Counted from the stretch's first letter, positions 1 to 8,409 are shown. The stretch: 64,000 nucleotides of DNA from Pseudomonadota bacterium (GCA_023433705.1 JAEYUC010000021.1:18930-82929); one strand, 5' to 3'. The notes: generated by a model from the sequence alone, not told the origin. Translations and numbers: made by a program.

Positions 1-412
1 TGTTCCGGTTGCCACCCAGCCCCACGTAATAAGTGAGCAGATCGTTGTATTCGGCGAACCTGCCGCTGCGCGCGCGGGCGTAAACCGGTTGCGTGCCGTC
101 GCGATTGTTCGCCATCCAGAAGACATTGAGGTCGCTGACCTCGTCGTTCACGCGACCCTCCGACACGGCGGTGGCGTCGAACTCGATGGCGATGGGCCCG
201 GTGAGCTTCGGCTTGAACCACAAGGTGACGCCCGCAGGCGTATCGATATCGAGCACGCCGTTCGCGGCGGAGATCTTCGCGGGCTTCTCCGCCTCGATGT
301 GCCATCGGGAGAGACCGGCATCGAAGTCGTCGCGGTGGAGCTCCGCGCCTGCCGCGACGAACGGCAGCGCCACGAGCAACGTGGCGACGATCGCGTTACT
401 GGATGTGCGCAA
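1..412 (-). CDS. Secreted DUF6250-like protein, 3' part missing
   Basis: The reading frame runs off the left edge, so only about the first 137 codons are present. The start chosen is a TTG at 412-410, which overlaps the end of parB by 17 bp. No ATG is available before the conserved region. The first ~23 residues form a signal peptide ending VAAGA, so the product is probably exported. The mature part (RDDFDAGLSRWHIE near its start, later FAEYNDLLTYYVGLGG) resembles DUF6250 proteins, which have a jelly-roll fold and are often found with polysaccharide-degrading enzymes. Family membership is from memory of these motifs. The substrate is unknown and the start codon is uncertain. Confidence 0.6.
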   Translation of the reverse strand, partial: MRTSSNAIVATLLVALPFVAAGAELHRDDFDAGLSRWHIEAEKPAKISAANGVLDIDTPAGVTLWFKPKLTGPIAIEFDATAVSEGRVNDEVSDLNVFWMANNRDGTQPVYARARSGRFAEYNDLLTYYVGLGGNRN

Positions 413-1331
413 TGATGCCGTCGAGCTCGTCGAGCGAGTGGTAACTCACGACGAGTTTTCCGCGCCCGTTCGCGGCGTGCTGGATTTCCACCTTCGCGCC
501 GAGTTTTTCCGAGAGCTCGTCCTGCAGGCGCCGCACGTTGGGATCGAGGTTTTTCGATTCCTTCGCGTTCGCGCCGCCGCCCGACGTCCTGGCGAGCAGC
601 GCGCGCACCATCGCTTCGGTGTCGCGCACGGACAGGCCTTTCTTCGCGACCAGCGTGCCGACCTCGATCTGCTGGCGGCGCTGCGTGAGGCCTAACAAGG
701 CGCGCGCGTGGCCCATCTCGAGCTCGCGCTGCTCGACGAATGCGCTGATCTCATCCGGCAGTTCGAGCAGGCGCAGCAGGTTCGACACCGCGGCGCGCGA
801 ACGGCCGACGGCATCCGCAGCCTGCTGATGCGTGATGCCGAATTCGCTGATGAGACGCTCGAGCGCGCGCGCTTCTTCGAGCGGGTTCAGGTTCTCGCGC
901 TGGATGTTCTCGATGAGCGCCATCGCGATGGCGGCTTCGTCGGGCACGCGGCGGATGACCGCGGGCACCGTGGCGAGACCTGCGATCTGCGCGGCGCGCC
1001 AGCGGCGCTCGCCTGCGATGATTTCGTAGCGCTGCGACTGGCCAGGCGCGGCGCCGTCGACGGGGCGCACGACGATGGGCTGCACGATGCCCTGAGCCTT
1101 GATCGACGCCGCGAGTTCCTCGAGGGACTCCTGCCGCATGTCCACGCGCGGCTGGTACTTGCCCCGCTGCAACAGGTCGAGCGGCAGGTTCGCGAGTTCG
1201 TCACCCGGAAGTTTCGCGGGAGGCGCGGGGGCGGCCGGCGCGCCCGTCGCGGGCGCGGGCTCGGGCCGCTTCGTCATCTGGCCCAGCAGCGCTTCGAGGC
1301 CGCGGCCCATGACTGGTTTCTTCGTGCTCAT
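396..1331 (-). CDS. parB: Chromosome partition protein ParB
   Basis: A 311-residue ParB/Spo0J family centromere-binding CTPase that loads at parS sites and works with ParA to segregate the origin region. The N-terminal ParB/sulfiredoxin-like domain carries the GERRWRA box near residue 110. A KorB-type helix-turn-helix (THQQAADAVGRSRAAVSN) follows near 170-190, and a C-terminal dimerisation segment ends the protein. The start MSTKKPVMGRGLEALLG is the usual form. The gene lies downstream of parA but is separated from it by a small membrane-protein gene, which is not the usual tight parA-parB pair. No parS-like 16-mer was recognised in the window. Confidence 0.97.
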   Translation of the reverse strand: MSTKKPVMGRGLEALLGQMTKRPEPAPATGAPAAPAPPAKLPGDELANLPLDLLQRGKYQPRVDMRQESLEELAASIKAQGIVQPIVVRPVDGAAPGQSQRYEIIAGERRWRAAQIAGLATVPAVIRRVPDEAAIAMALIENIQRENLNPLEEARALERLISEFGITHQQAADAVGRSRAAVSNLLRLLELPDEISAFVEQRELEMGHARALLGLTQRRQQIEVGTLVAKKGLSVRDTEAMVRALLARTSGGGANAKESKNLDPNVRRLQDELSEKLGAKVEIQHAANGRGKLVVSYHSLDELDGIIAHIQ

Positions 1332-1398
1332 GGCCGGGGATGATAAACAGAGCCGGATGGCGGGATAAGCCTTCCGCGCGCCAGAGGCCGAAATGGCA

Positions 1399-1752
1399 TC
1401 AATCCGGCTTCAAGCGGTTGCGGCCATGCGCTTGGCGTTGCGTCCAACGTGAAAAAGCCCTGCCCGTAACGATCAGCACGATCACCGCGAGAAACCATGA
1501 CCCCGCGTTCCATGCGATCTCGGTTCCGGTTCCCGGTAATTGAGACAGCCAGAATGCGGTGGCGAAGGACGCGGGGACTGGTGCGAGCATGTCGAGCCCG
1601 CCGACGATGCCGGGCGCAAGCAGCGTCGCGACCATCACGGCACGCAGGCCGGGTCGACGTGTGGGCCAGAATCTCAACGCGAGCAGATGGATGGCCGTCA
1701 TCAGGACCATCCAGGCAAGGGCGACGGCGAGCATGAAGCCATCCACGCTCAT
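1399..1752 (-). CDS. Small membrane protein between parA and parB
   Basis: A 117-residue hydrophobic protein with three or four predicted membrane helices and a short basic C-terminal tail (RWTQRQAHGRNRLKPD). It is not recognised as a named family. It lies between parA and parB on the same strand, 65 bp downstream of parA and 67 bp upstream of parB, so it is probably co-transcribed. A role in partition cannot be inferred from position alone. The hydrophobic pattern and conserved reading frame support a real gene, but function is unknown. Confidence 0.65.
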   Translation of the reverse strand: MSVDGFMLAVALAWMVLMTAIHLLALRFWPTRRPGLRAVMVATLLAPGIVGGLDMLAPVPASFATAFWLSQLPGTGTEIAWNAGSWFLAVIVLIVTGRAFSRWTQRQAHGRNRLKPD

Positions 1753-1817
1753 GGCCGAGAGTTCAACGATTGACTGGAAGAAGTGCGCATCGTCGTACGA
1801 AACGCGCGCCTGTCCGC

Positions 1818-2660
1818 CTAACTAACCTGGCGTTCCGCGTCGTTGATGGCTTCGGCCGGCGGCACCGCTTCTGCTTCGCCGGCTCCCGATTCGTCTTCCT
1901 TGCGCAGCATCTCGCCGGCCAGCGCGAGATACGCGAGCGCACCGCGCGAGTCCTTGTCGTGTTGCAGGACGGGCTTGCCGAACGACGGCGCCTCGGCGAG
2001 GCGCACGTTGCGCGGCACGATGGTGCGGAACACCTTGTCGCCGAACACGGAGATGAGCTGCGCCGACACCTCGTTCGCGAGGTTGTTACGCGGATCGAAC
2101 ATCGTGCGCAGGATGCCTTCGATCTCGAGGTTCGGGCTCACCGACGTCTTGATCTGCTCGATGGTGCCGACCAGCGCGGAGAGTCCCTCGAGCGCGTAGT
2201 ACTCGCACTGCATCGGGATCAGCACGCTCTGCGCCGCGACCAGCGCGTTCAGCGTGAGCATGTTGAGCGACGGAGGGCAGTCGATCAGGATGACTTCGAA
2301 CTGGTCCTGGATGGGCTTGAGCGCGTTGCGCAGGCGCAGCTCGCGGCCCGCGAGGGTAGTTAGTAGCTGGACTTCCGCGGCGACCAGGTCCTGGTTCGCC
2401 GGCATCACCGACATGCCGGGCATCGACTCGAGCGGAATGATGGCCGCGGCCGCGTCGCATTCGCCCAGCAACACGTCGCCCGTGCCGCGTTCGATCTGCG
2501 ACTTCTCGATGCCGCAACCCATCGTCGCGTTGCCCTGCGGGTCGATGTCGATGAGCAGCACGCGGCGGCGCGTCGCGGCGAACGACGCGGCGAGGTTCAC
2601 CGACGTCGTGGTCTTGCCGACCCCGCCCTTCTGGTTCGCGACCGCGATGATGCGCTTCAT
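1818..2660 (-). CDS. parA: Chromosome partition ATPase ParA (Soj)
   Basis: A 280-residue deviant-Walker ParA ATPase that partners ParB in chromosome segregation. The Walker A box KGGVGKTT sits at residues 10-17, Walker A' DIDPQGN near 38 and Walker B IDCPPSL near 125. The length is normal for chromosomal Soj proteins plus a short acidic C-terminal tail. It follows rsmG by 30 bp on the same strand, the usual rsmG-parA order of gammaproteobacteria and many other bacteria. The stop lies in an unusually A/T-rich GTTAGTTAG string. Confidence 0.97.
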   Translation of the reverse strand: MKRIIAVANQKGGVGKTTTSVNLAASFAATRRRVLLIDIDPQGNATMGCGIEKSQIERGTGDVLLGECDAAAAIIPLESMPGMSVMPANQDLVAAEVQLLTTLAGRELRLRNALKPIQDQFEVILIDCPPSLNMLTLNALVAAQSVLIPMQCEYYALEGLSALVGTIEQIKTSVSPNLEIEGILRTMFDPRNNLANEVSAQLISVFGDKVFRTIVPRNVRLAEAPSFGKPVLQHDKDSRGALAYLALAGEMLRKEDESGAGEAEAVPPAEAINDAERQVS

Positions 2661-2690
2661 GAGCCGATATTAACCCGCTGCGCCCGAGGC

Positions 2691-3362
2691 TTAGCGAGCG
2701 TTTTTGCCGCCGGATTTGTGACGTTGAAGTGCGACAAGATGCCGTTCCGCATCCAGTCCCGGCACGCGCAGCGGCGTCACTTCCGCGCTCCAGCCGCGCG
2801 GCAGCTCGCGGATCTCGTCTTCGGGCAGCCTGCCCTTCATCGCGAGCAGGCGCCCGCTCTCGCCGGCGAGCTTCGCGGCGTTATGTAGAACATTCGCCAG
2901 GGAGCCGACGGCGCGGACCACGACGGCATCGAAGTTCTTCTCGCCGTCGAAACTCTCGGCGCGCGCCGCGATTGCCCGGGCGTTGCGAATGCCGAGCTGC
3001 TCGATGCTCTCCGCGACGAAGCGGATCTTCTTCTGCGTGCCGTCGATGAGCGTGAAATCGCGGTCGGGACACGCGACCGCGAGCGGAATGCCGGGAAATC
3101 CACCGCCCGTGCCGACGTCGATGATGCGGCGCGCATCGCCGAGATGCGGCACGAGACTCAGGCTGTCGAGCATGTGCAGCGTGAGGATGCCTTCGGGCGC
3201 GACGATCGACGTGAGGTTCACGTGTTCGTTGCGTTCGCGCAGCTTCCGGGCGTAGCTCCACAGAGTCTCGAGCTGGGACTCATCGAGCGTGACGCCCATT
3301 TCCCGCGCGCCCGCATCCAGGCGCGCCTTCCAGGCGGCGGCATCGAGCGGTGCCGCGGTCAT
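2691..3362 (-). CDS. rsmG: 16S rRNA (guanine527-N7)-methyltransferase RsmG
   Basis: A 223-residue class I SAM methyltransferase (GidB) that methylates G527 of 16S rRNA. The SAM-binding loop is IDVGTGGGFPGIPLA around residues 70-85, preceded by the family-typical NLTSI and LHMLDSLS segments. The open frame extends upstream through the preceding gene, but the true start is the ATG at 3362, which overlaps the prpD stop codon as ATGA. In most genomes rsmG follows mnmG. Here it is coupled to prpD instead, so its expression may follow the propionate operon. parA follows 30 bp downstream. Confidence 0.96.
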   Translation of the reverse strand: MTAAPLDAAAWKARLDAGAREMGVTLDESQLETLWSYARKLRERNEHVNLTSIVAPEGILTLHMLDSLSLVPHLGDARRIIDVGTGGGFPGIPLAVACPDRDFTLIDGTQKKIRFVAESIEQLGIRNARAIAARAESFDGEKNFDAVVVRAVGSLANVLHNAAKLAGESGRLLAMKGRLPEDEIRELPRGWSAEVTPLRVPGLDAERHLVALQRHKSGGKNAR

Positions 3363-4813
3363 TTGCCGTTCGCGACGAGCTGCGCCATGAATTCGTTCAC
3401 GGTCATCGAATCGAAATCCTTGCGCGCGAACATCGTCTTGATCGCCTCGGTCTGCCGCTCGGAGAAGTGTGCCGCGACGGATGCGTTGAATTTCTCGACG
3501 AGCAGCGGCATGCCCTCGGCGCGCCGCTTGCGATGTCCCACCGGAAAGTCGACACGCATCTCGAGCGCCGGCGAGCCGTCGCTGAAATGGATGGTCACCG
3601 AGTTGCCGATGTGGCGCTTGTCGCGCTCGTAATATTCCTTCGTGAACGTCGGGTTCTCGCGCACGGTCATCTTCGCGCGCAGCACGTCGATGCGCGGATC
3701 GCTCGCGACCTCGTCCTCGTAATCCGCGGCGGTGAGCCGTCCGAAGATCAGCGGCACCGCGACCATGTACTGGATGCAGTGATCGCGATCGGCGGGATTC
3801 GCGAGCGGACCGGTCTTGTCGATGATGCGGACGCCGGGTTCCTGGGTCTCGATGACTATCTTCTCGATGGACGCGATCCGGTCCTTCACGCGCGGATGCA
3901 GCGCCATCGCGCACTCCACCGCGGTCTGGGCGTGGAACTCGGCGGGATAGGAGATCTTGAACAGCACGTTCTCCATCACGTAGCTGCCGAGCGGCTGCGC
4001 GAGGACGAGCGGCTTGCCCTTGAACAACACGTCCTGGAACCCCCAGGTTTTCGCCGTCAACGCGGAGGGGTATCCCATCTCGTCCTTGATCGCGAACAAC
4101 GCATGCCGCACGGCGCGGCTCGTGGCATCCCCGGCGGCCCAGCTCTTGCGCGAGCCGGTGTTCGGCGCGTGGCGATACGTGCGCAGCGCGCCGCCGTCTA
4201 TCCACGCGTTCGACAGCGCGTTCACGATCTGTTCGAGCGAGCCGCCGAGCATCTGCGTCGCGACGGCGGTCGAGGCGACGCGCACCAGCAGCACGTGATC
4301 GAGCCCGACGCGGTTGAAGGAGTTCTCGAGTGCGAGCACGCCCTGGATCTCGTGCGCCTTGATCATCGCGGTCAGCACGTCGCGCATCGTGAGCGGCTTT
4401 TCGGCCAGCAGGATCGCGCGGCGGGATAGATAGTCCGCCACGGAGAGGATCGCGCCGAGGTTGTCGGAAGGATGACCCCACTCCGCCGCGAGCCAGGTGT
4501 CGTTGAAGTCGAGCCAGCGCACCATCGCGCCGATGCTGAACGCACCCATCACGGGGTCGAGCTCGTAACTGGTGCCCGGCACGCGCGAGCCGCCCGGCAT
4601 CGTCGCGCCCGGCACCACGGGGCCGAGCAGTTTCGTGCAAGCCGGATACTCGAGCGCCTGGAAGCCGCACGCGAGCGTGTCCATGAGACAGTACTGCGCG
4701 GTCTCGTACGCCTGCGGGCTATCTACCCTGTAGTTCTTCGCGTAGTCGGCAATGGCGACGAGCAGCTCGTCGGGCTGCGGACGCTGAACGGATTTGTAAT
4801 CGTGCGACGACAT
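3359..4813 (-). CDS. prpD: 2-methylcitrate dehydratase PrpD
   Basis: A 484-residue MmgE/PrpD family protein, the same length as E. coli PrpD. It dehydrates 2-methylcitrate in the methylcitrate cycle that disposes of propionyl-CoA. Recognisable segments include WLDFNDTWLAAEWGHPSDN near residue 105 and GHRKRRAEG near the C terminus. It is separated from prpC by the guanidinium exporter gene, but all lie on one strand. Its stop overlaps the rsmG start by four bases. The start MSSHDYKSVQRP agrees with the family. Confidence 0.95.
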   Translation of the reverse strand: MSSHDYKSVQRPQPDELLVAIADYAKNYRVDSPQAYETAQYCLMDTLACGFQALEYPACTKLLGPVVPGATMPGGSRVPGTSYELDPVMGAFSIGAMVRWLDFNDTWLAAEWGHPSDNLGAILSVADYLSRRAILLAEKPLTMRDVLTAMIKAHEIQGVLALENSFNRVGLDHVLLVRVASTAVATQMLGGSLEQIVNALSNAWIDGGALRTYRHAPNTGSRKSWAAGDATSRAVRHALFAIKDEMGYPSALTAKTWGFQDVLFKGKPLVLAQPLGSYVMENVLFKISYPAEFHAQTAVECAMALHPRVKDRIASIEKIVIETQEPGVRIIDKTGPLANPADRDHCIQYMVAVPLIFGRLTAADYEDEVASDPRIDVLRAKMTVRENPTFTKEYYERDKRHIGNSVTIHFSDGSPALEMRVDFPVGHRKRRAEGMPLLVEKFNASVAAHFSERQTEAIKTMFARKDFDSMTVNEFMAQLVANGK

Positions 4814-4829
4814 TTCGAGGACTCCGTGC

Positions 4830-5150
4830 TCAATGTTCGCCGGTCAGCCTGAGCCCGACGATGCCCACCACGATCAGCGCGAGGCTCGCGAGTTTGCCCG
4901 GGTTCGCGCTCTCGCCGAACAGATAGATGCCGAACACGGCCGTTCCGACGGCGCCGACACCTACCCACACCGCGTAAGCGGTGCCGACCGGCAGCGTCTT
5001 CATCGCGATACCGAGCAGCATGAGACTCACGATCATGGCGCCGACCGTTGCGACGGTGGGCCACGGACGCGTGAAACCCTCGGTGTACTTGAGACCCACG
5101 GCCCAGCCGACTTCGAGCAACCCGGCGACGACCAACAGCAACCAGTTCAT
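4830..5150 (-). CDS. gdx: Guanidinium exporter Gdx/SugE (SMR family)
   Basis: A 106-residue small multidrug resistance protein with four membrane helices. It has the Gdx-type first helix, with Glu13 and Trp16 in LLEVGWAVGLKYTEGF, as in proton-coupled guanidinium exporters rather than polyaromatic drug exporters. An earlier in-frame ATG exists at 5162, but the ATG at 5150 is preceded by a good GGAGG (5156-5160) and gives the family start MNWLLL. The gene sits inside the prp operon between prpC and prpD. The guanidine-II riboswitch just upstream independently supports guanidinium as the substrate. Confidence 0.93.
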   Translation of the reverse strand: MNWLLLVVAGLLEVGWAVGLKYTEGFTRPWPTVATVGAMIVSLMLLGIAMKTLPVGTAYAVWVGVGAVGTAVFGIYLFGESANPGKLASLALIVVGIVGLRLTGEH

Positions 5151-5155
5151 GACGA

Positions 5156-5215
5156 CCTCCAATTGAGGAATGGGGTCGTCCCCGAGCTGGCGATGCGCTC
5201 ACGGGGTCGTCCCCG
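5156..5215 (-). ncRNA. Guanidine-II (mini-ykkC) riboswitch controlling gdx
   Basis: On the minus strand two near-identical hairpins, CGGGGACGACCCCG (5215-5202) and GGGGACGACCCC (5183-5172), are separated by 18 nt. Each has four or more G-C pairs closing an ACGA tetraloop, the ACGR loop that defines guanidine-II aptamers. The downstream gene is a guanidinium exporter, the classic target. The segment GACGACC of either hairpin is complementary to GGTCGTC, which overlaps the Shine-Dalgarno, and CCTC (5170-5167 region) can also pair with GGAGG. This fits translational control in which guanidine-stabilised hairpins free the ribosome site. Hairpins and context are seen; the switching model is inference. 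Confidence 0.88.
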
Positions 5216-5305
5216 CGAACGGCGCGCATCTTACCCACTCGGCGGCGGCCGGGCTAATCGGCCGGATCACTCAGGGAAAGGCGAGTCCCGCCGCGGCATG
5301 CGCGC

Positions 5306-6448
5306 TCACGGCCGCTGCGCGATGGGCACGAACGGCCGGTTTTCCGGCCCCACGTAGTTGGCGGCCGGGCGGATGATCTTGCCGTCGGCGCGTTGCTCGA
5401 TCACGTGCGCGCTCCAGCCGGTGACGCGTGACATGACGAACAGTGGCGTGAACATCGCGGTGGGCACGCCCATCAGGTGGTAACTCACCGCGCTGAACCA
5501 GTCGAGGTTCGGGAACATCTGCTTGAGCTGCATCATGAGTGTCTCGATGCGCTCGGCGATGTCGTAGAGCTTCATGTCGCCCGCCTCGCGGGCTAACTTC
5601 CCGGCCACGCCCTTGATGATCACGTTGCGCGGATCGGACACGGTATATACCGGGTGACCGAAGCCGATGATGATTTCCTTGTTGGCGACGCGTTTGCGGA
5701 TGTCGGCCTCGGCTTCGTCGGGCGTCGAGTAACGCTCCTGGATCTCGAGCGCGACTTCGTTCGCGCCGCCGTGTTTCGGTCCGCGCAGGGCGCCGATCGC
5801 GCCGGTGATGCAGGAATAGATGTCCGAGCCCGTTCCCGCGATCACGCGCGCGGTGAACGTGGACGAATTGAATTCGTGCTCCGCGTAGAGGATGAGCGAG
5901 GTGTGCATCGCGCGCACCCAGTTCGCCGGCGGCGGGCGGCGGTGCAGCAGGTGCAGGAAGTGCCCGCCCACCGAATCGTCGTCGGTCTCGACGTGGATTC
6001 GCCGGCTGCTGTGCGAGTAGTGGTACCAGTAGCACAGCATCGACGGGAAACTCGCCAGCAGGTGATCCGCGATCTCGCGCGCACCGGCCTCGTTGTGATC
6101 GACCGGCTCGGGCAACACACAGCCCAGCGCCGACGCGCCGGTGCGCAGCACGTCCATCGGATGCGCGCCGGGCGGAAGCTGCTCGAGGATCGCCCGGACC
6201 GGAGCCGGGATGCCGCGCAGGTTCTTGAGCTTCGTCTTGTACGCAGCGAGCTCGGACTGGTTCGGCAGCTTGCCGTGGATCAGTAGATAGGCGATCTCCT
6301 CGAACTCGCAGCGCTCGGCGACTTCGAGGATGTCGTAACCACGGTAGTGCAGGTCATTGCCGCTGCGGCCGACGCTGCACAGCGCCGTGTTGCCGGCCGC
6401 GACGCCGGACAGCGCGACGGATTTCTTCGGCTTCGGCGTGGCGTTCAT
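5306..6448 (-). CDS. prpC: 2-methylcitrate synthase PrpC
   Basis: A 380-residue citrate synthase family enzyme that condenses propionyl-CoA with oxaloacetate. Catalytic histidine regions are visible at EHEFNSSTFTARV, GPKHGGANE and GFGHPVYTVSDPR, and the conserved C-terminal RPAANYVGP is present. The short length and pairing with prpB and prpD favour methylcitrate rather than citrate synthase. The start at 6448 (MNATPKPKK) has GGAG 10 bases upstream. A longer frame to 6586 would overlap prpB and gives non-homologous sequence. It is 16 bp downstream of prpB. Confidence 0.95.
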   Translation of the reverse strand: MNATPKPKKSVALSGVAAGNTALCSVGRSGNDLHYRGYDILEVAERCEFEEIAYLLIHGKLPNQSELAAYKTKLKNLRGIPAPVRAILEQLPPGAHPMDVLRTGASALGCVLPEPVDHNEAGAREIADHLLASFPSMLCYWYHYSHSSRRIHVETDDDSVGGHFLHLLHRRPPPANWVRAMHTSLILYAEHEFNSSTFTARVIAGTGSDIYSCITGAIGALRGPKHGGANEVALEIQERYSTPDEAEADIRKRVANKEIIIGFGHPVYTVSDPRNVIIKGVAGKLAREAGDMKLYDIAERIETLMMQLKQMFPNLDWFSAVSYHLMGVPTAMFTPLFVMSRVTGWSAHVIEQRADGKIIRPAANYVGPENRPFVPIAQRP

Positions 6449-6464
6449 GGCGGGCGCTCCTGGG

Positions 6465-7364
6465 TTACTGCTTTTTCTCGTTCGCGAACAGTTCGTCGAG
6501 CTTGCGCTCGTAGGCGTGGTAATCGAGATACTTGTAGAGGTCGTCGCGCGTCTGCATGTCGGCGACGACGTTCTTCTGCGTGCCATCGCGGCGAATCGCC
6601 TGGTACACCTTGAGCGCGGCGAGATTCATCGCGCGGTAGGCGGAGCAGCAATGCAGCACGATGTCGACACCCACCGAGCCGAGCTCGTCGCGCGTGTACA
6701 GCGGCGTCTTGCCGAACTCGGTGATGTTGGCGAGCACCGGCGCCTGCACCGCGTCGCGCACCTTGCGATACATCGCGAGATCCGTGATCGCCTCGGGGAA
6801 CACCGCGTCGGCGCCCGCTTCCACGCATGCGCGCAGCCGCTCGATCATGCGGTCGAGTCCTTCGCTCGCGAGCGCGTCGCTGCGCGCCATGATGACGAAG
6901 CTGCCGTCGGCGCGCGCGTCGACCGCCGCCTTCACGCGATCCACCATTTCATCGAGCGGCACTACTTCTTTTCCGGGCCGGTGGCCGCAGCGCTTGGCCT
7001 GCACCTGGTCCTCGATGTGCATGCCGGCCGCGCCGGCCTTGACGAACGAACGCACGGTGCGCGCGATGTTGAACGCGCCGCCCCAGCCCGTGTCCGCGTC
7101 GACCAGCAAGGGCAGAGTGCTGGCGTCGCAGATACGCCGGATGTCGATGAGCACGTCGTCCATCGTGCTGATGCCGAGATCGGGAAGCCCGAGCGAATTC
7201 GCGGCGACACCGCCGCCCGATAGATAGAGCGCGCGGAAGCCGGTGGCTTCCGCCATGCGCGCGACGTACGCGTTGATGGCGCCGACGACCTGCAGCGGCT
7301 TCTCCGCGGCGAGCGCCGCGCGGAATTTCGCGCCTGCGGTGAGCTTTAGAGAAGTCTGCGTCAT
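6465..7364 (-). CDS. prpB: Methylisocitrate lyase PrpB
   Basis: A 299-residue member of the isocitrate lyase/PEP mutase family that cleaves 2-methylisocitrate to pyruvate and succinate. The KRCGH active-site signature is in QAKRCGHRPGK near residue 125, and VDADTGWGG gives the metal-binding region. It is the first prp gene after acuI (10 bp gap) and precedes prpC. No prpR-type activator gene is adjacent, so regulation of the operon is not apparent from this window. Confidence 0.96.
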   Translation of the reverse strand: MTQTSLKLTAGAKFRAALAAEKPLQVVGAINAYVARMAEATGFRALYLSGGGVAANSLGLPDLGISTMDDVLIDIRRICDASTLPLLVDADTGWGGAFNIARTVRSFVKAGAAGMHIEDQVQAKRCGHRPGKEVVPLDEMVDRVKAAVDARADGSFVIMARSDALASEGLDRMIERLRACVEAGADAVFPEAITDLAMYRKVRDAVQAPVLANITEFGKTPLYTRDELGSVGVDIVLHCCSAYRAMNLAALKVYQAIRRDGTQKNVVADMQTRDDLYKYLDYHAYERKLDELFANEKKQ

Positions 7365-7373
7365 GTGCGAAGT

Positions 7374-8372
7374 TTACGGCGGCGCGCCAATCTTGACGAC
7401 TGTACGCCCGACGACCTTGCCGTCGATGTAAGACTGAAAGGCATCGGGCAGCGCGTCGAACGCGATCGTCCGCGTGACGATTCGCTCGAGGTGCCGCGGC
7501 GCGCAGTCGGTCGCGATTCGCCGCCACACCTCGAGCCGCTCGGCGCGGCGCGTCGCCGAGGAATTGATGCCGAGCAGGTTCACCCCGCGCAGGATGAACG
7601 GCATGACGGTCGTGTTGAGCTGCGCTCCGCCCGCGAGCCCGACGCTCGCGATATTTCCCCAGAAGTCCACCTGCCGGGTGAGTCCGGCGAGCACCTCGCC
7701 CCCGACGCTGTCGATTGCGCCGGCATAACGAGCAGGTTCGAGTGGACGGCTGCCGAGCGAGAACGCGCCGCGCAGCAGGATGTGGCTCGCCCCGAGCGTC
7801 GTGAGGTAGTCGGAGGATTCCGGCTTGCCCGTCACCGCGATGACCTCGTAGCCGCGGCCGGCGAGCATGTCGATGGCGAAGCTGCCGACGCCGCCCGTCG
7901 CGCCGGTCACGACGATCGGTCCCCGCGACGGCTCCTGGCCGTTTCGTTCCATGCGATGGATCGCGAGCGCCGCGGTGAAGCCCGCGGTCCCGATCGCCAT
8001 CGCCCGAAATGCATCGAGGCCCGGTGGCATCGCGATCACGCTTTCCGCCTTCACGCGCGCGACTTCCGCGTAGCCGCCGTCAAAGGTCTCGGAAAGCCCG
8101 CTGCCGGTGACGAGCACCGCGTCGCCGGGTTTGAAGTCGGAAGCCTGCGAGGCTCTTACTACTCCGGCCAGGTCGATGCCGCCCACCAGCGGGTAACGGC
8201 GCAGGATCCTGCCGGCGCCGGTCGCCGCGAGCGAATCCTTGTAGTTGATCGACGAGTACTGGACGTCGATGACGACTTCGCCGGGCGTGAGGTCGTCGAG
8301 AGTCAGATCCTCGAAACGCGCGGCGACCTTGCCGTCGGTTTCGTGAATGCGGAATGCCTTGAAAGTACTCAC
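7374..8372 (-). CDS. acuI: Acrylyl-CoA reductase-like quinone oxidoreductase (AcuI/YhdH)
   Basis: A 332-residue medium-chain dehydrogenase/reductase without structural zinc. The cofactor-binding loop is VVTGATGGVGSFAIDML near residue 155, and SSINYKD near 40 is typical of the YhdH/AcuI group. AcuI reduces acrylyl-CoA to propionyl-CoA with NADPH. It is the first gene of the operon leading into prpB-prpC-prpD, so product and downstream pathway fit. The substrate assignment is inference from family and neighbours; a general quinone reductase is the alternative. It diverges from gor with only 37 bp between starts. Confidence 0.85.
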   Translation of the reverse strand: MSTFKAFRIHETDGKVAARFEDLTLDDLTPGEVVIDVQYSSINYKDSLAATGAGRILRRYPLVGGIDLAGVVRASQASDFKPGDAVLVTGSGLSETFDGGYAEVARVKAESVIAMPPGLDAFRAMAIGTAGFTAALAIHRMERNGQEPSRGPIVVTGATGGVGSFAIDMLAGRGYEVIAVTGKPESSDYLTTLGASHILLRGAFSLGSRPLEPARYAGAIDSVGGEVLAGLTRQVDFWGNIASVGLAGGAQLNTTVMPFILRGVNLLGINSSATRRAERLEVWRRIATDCAPRHLERIVTRTIAFDALPDAFQSYIDGKVVGRTVVKIGAPP

Positions 8373-8397
8373 AGTCGAGCCCCCGCGGAAGTCACGT

Positions 8398-8403
8398 TAG
8401 TAT
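8398..8403 (+). promoter_or_regulatory. Candidate -10 box TAGTAT for gor
   Basis: TAGTAT ends six bases before the gor ATG at 8410, which would place transcription start on or next to the A of the start codon. There is no Shine-Dalgarno in the 37-bp spacer, so a leaderless message is possible. No good -35 hexamer is visible at the expected distance. Inference from position only. Confidence 0.35.
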
Positions 8404-8409
8404 CCTGCC

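Noticed and set aside
5172..5215. The two GGGGACGACCCC hairpins as copies of the dispersed repeat
   Set aside because: They lack the GTGTAAAAAG core and occur upstream of a guanidinium exporter, so the riboswitch reading is better.
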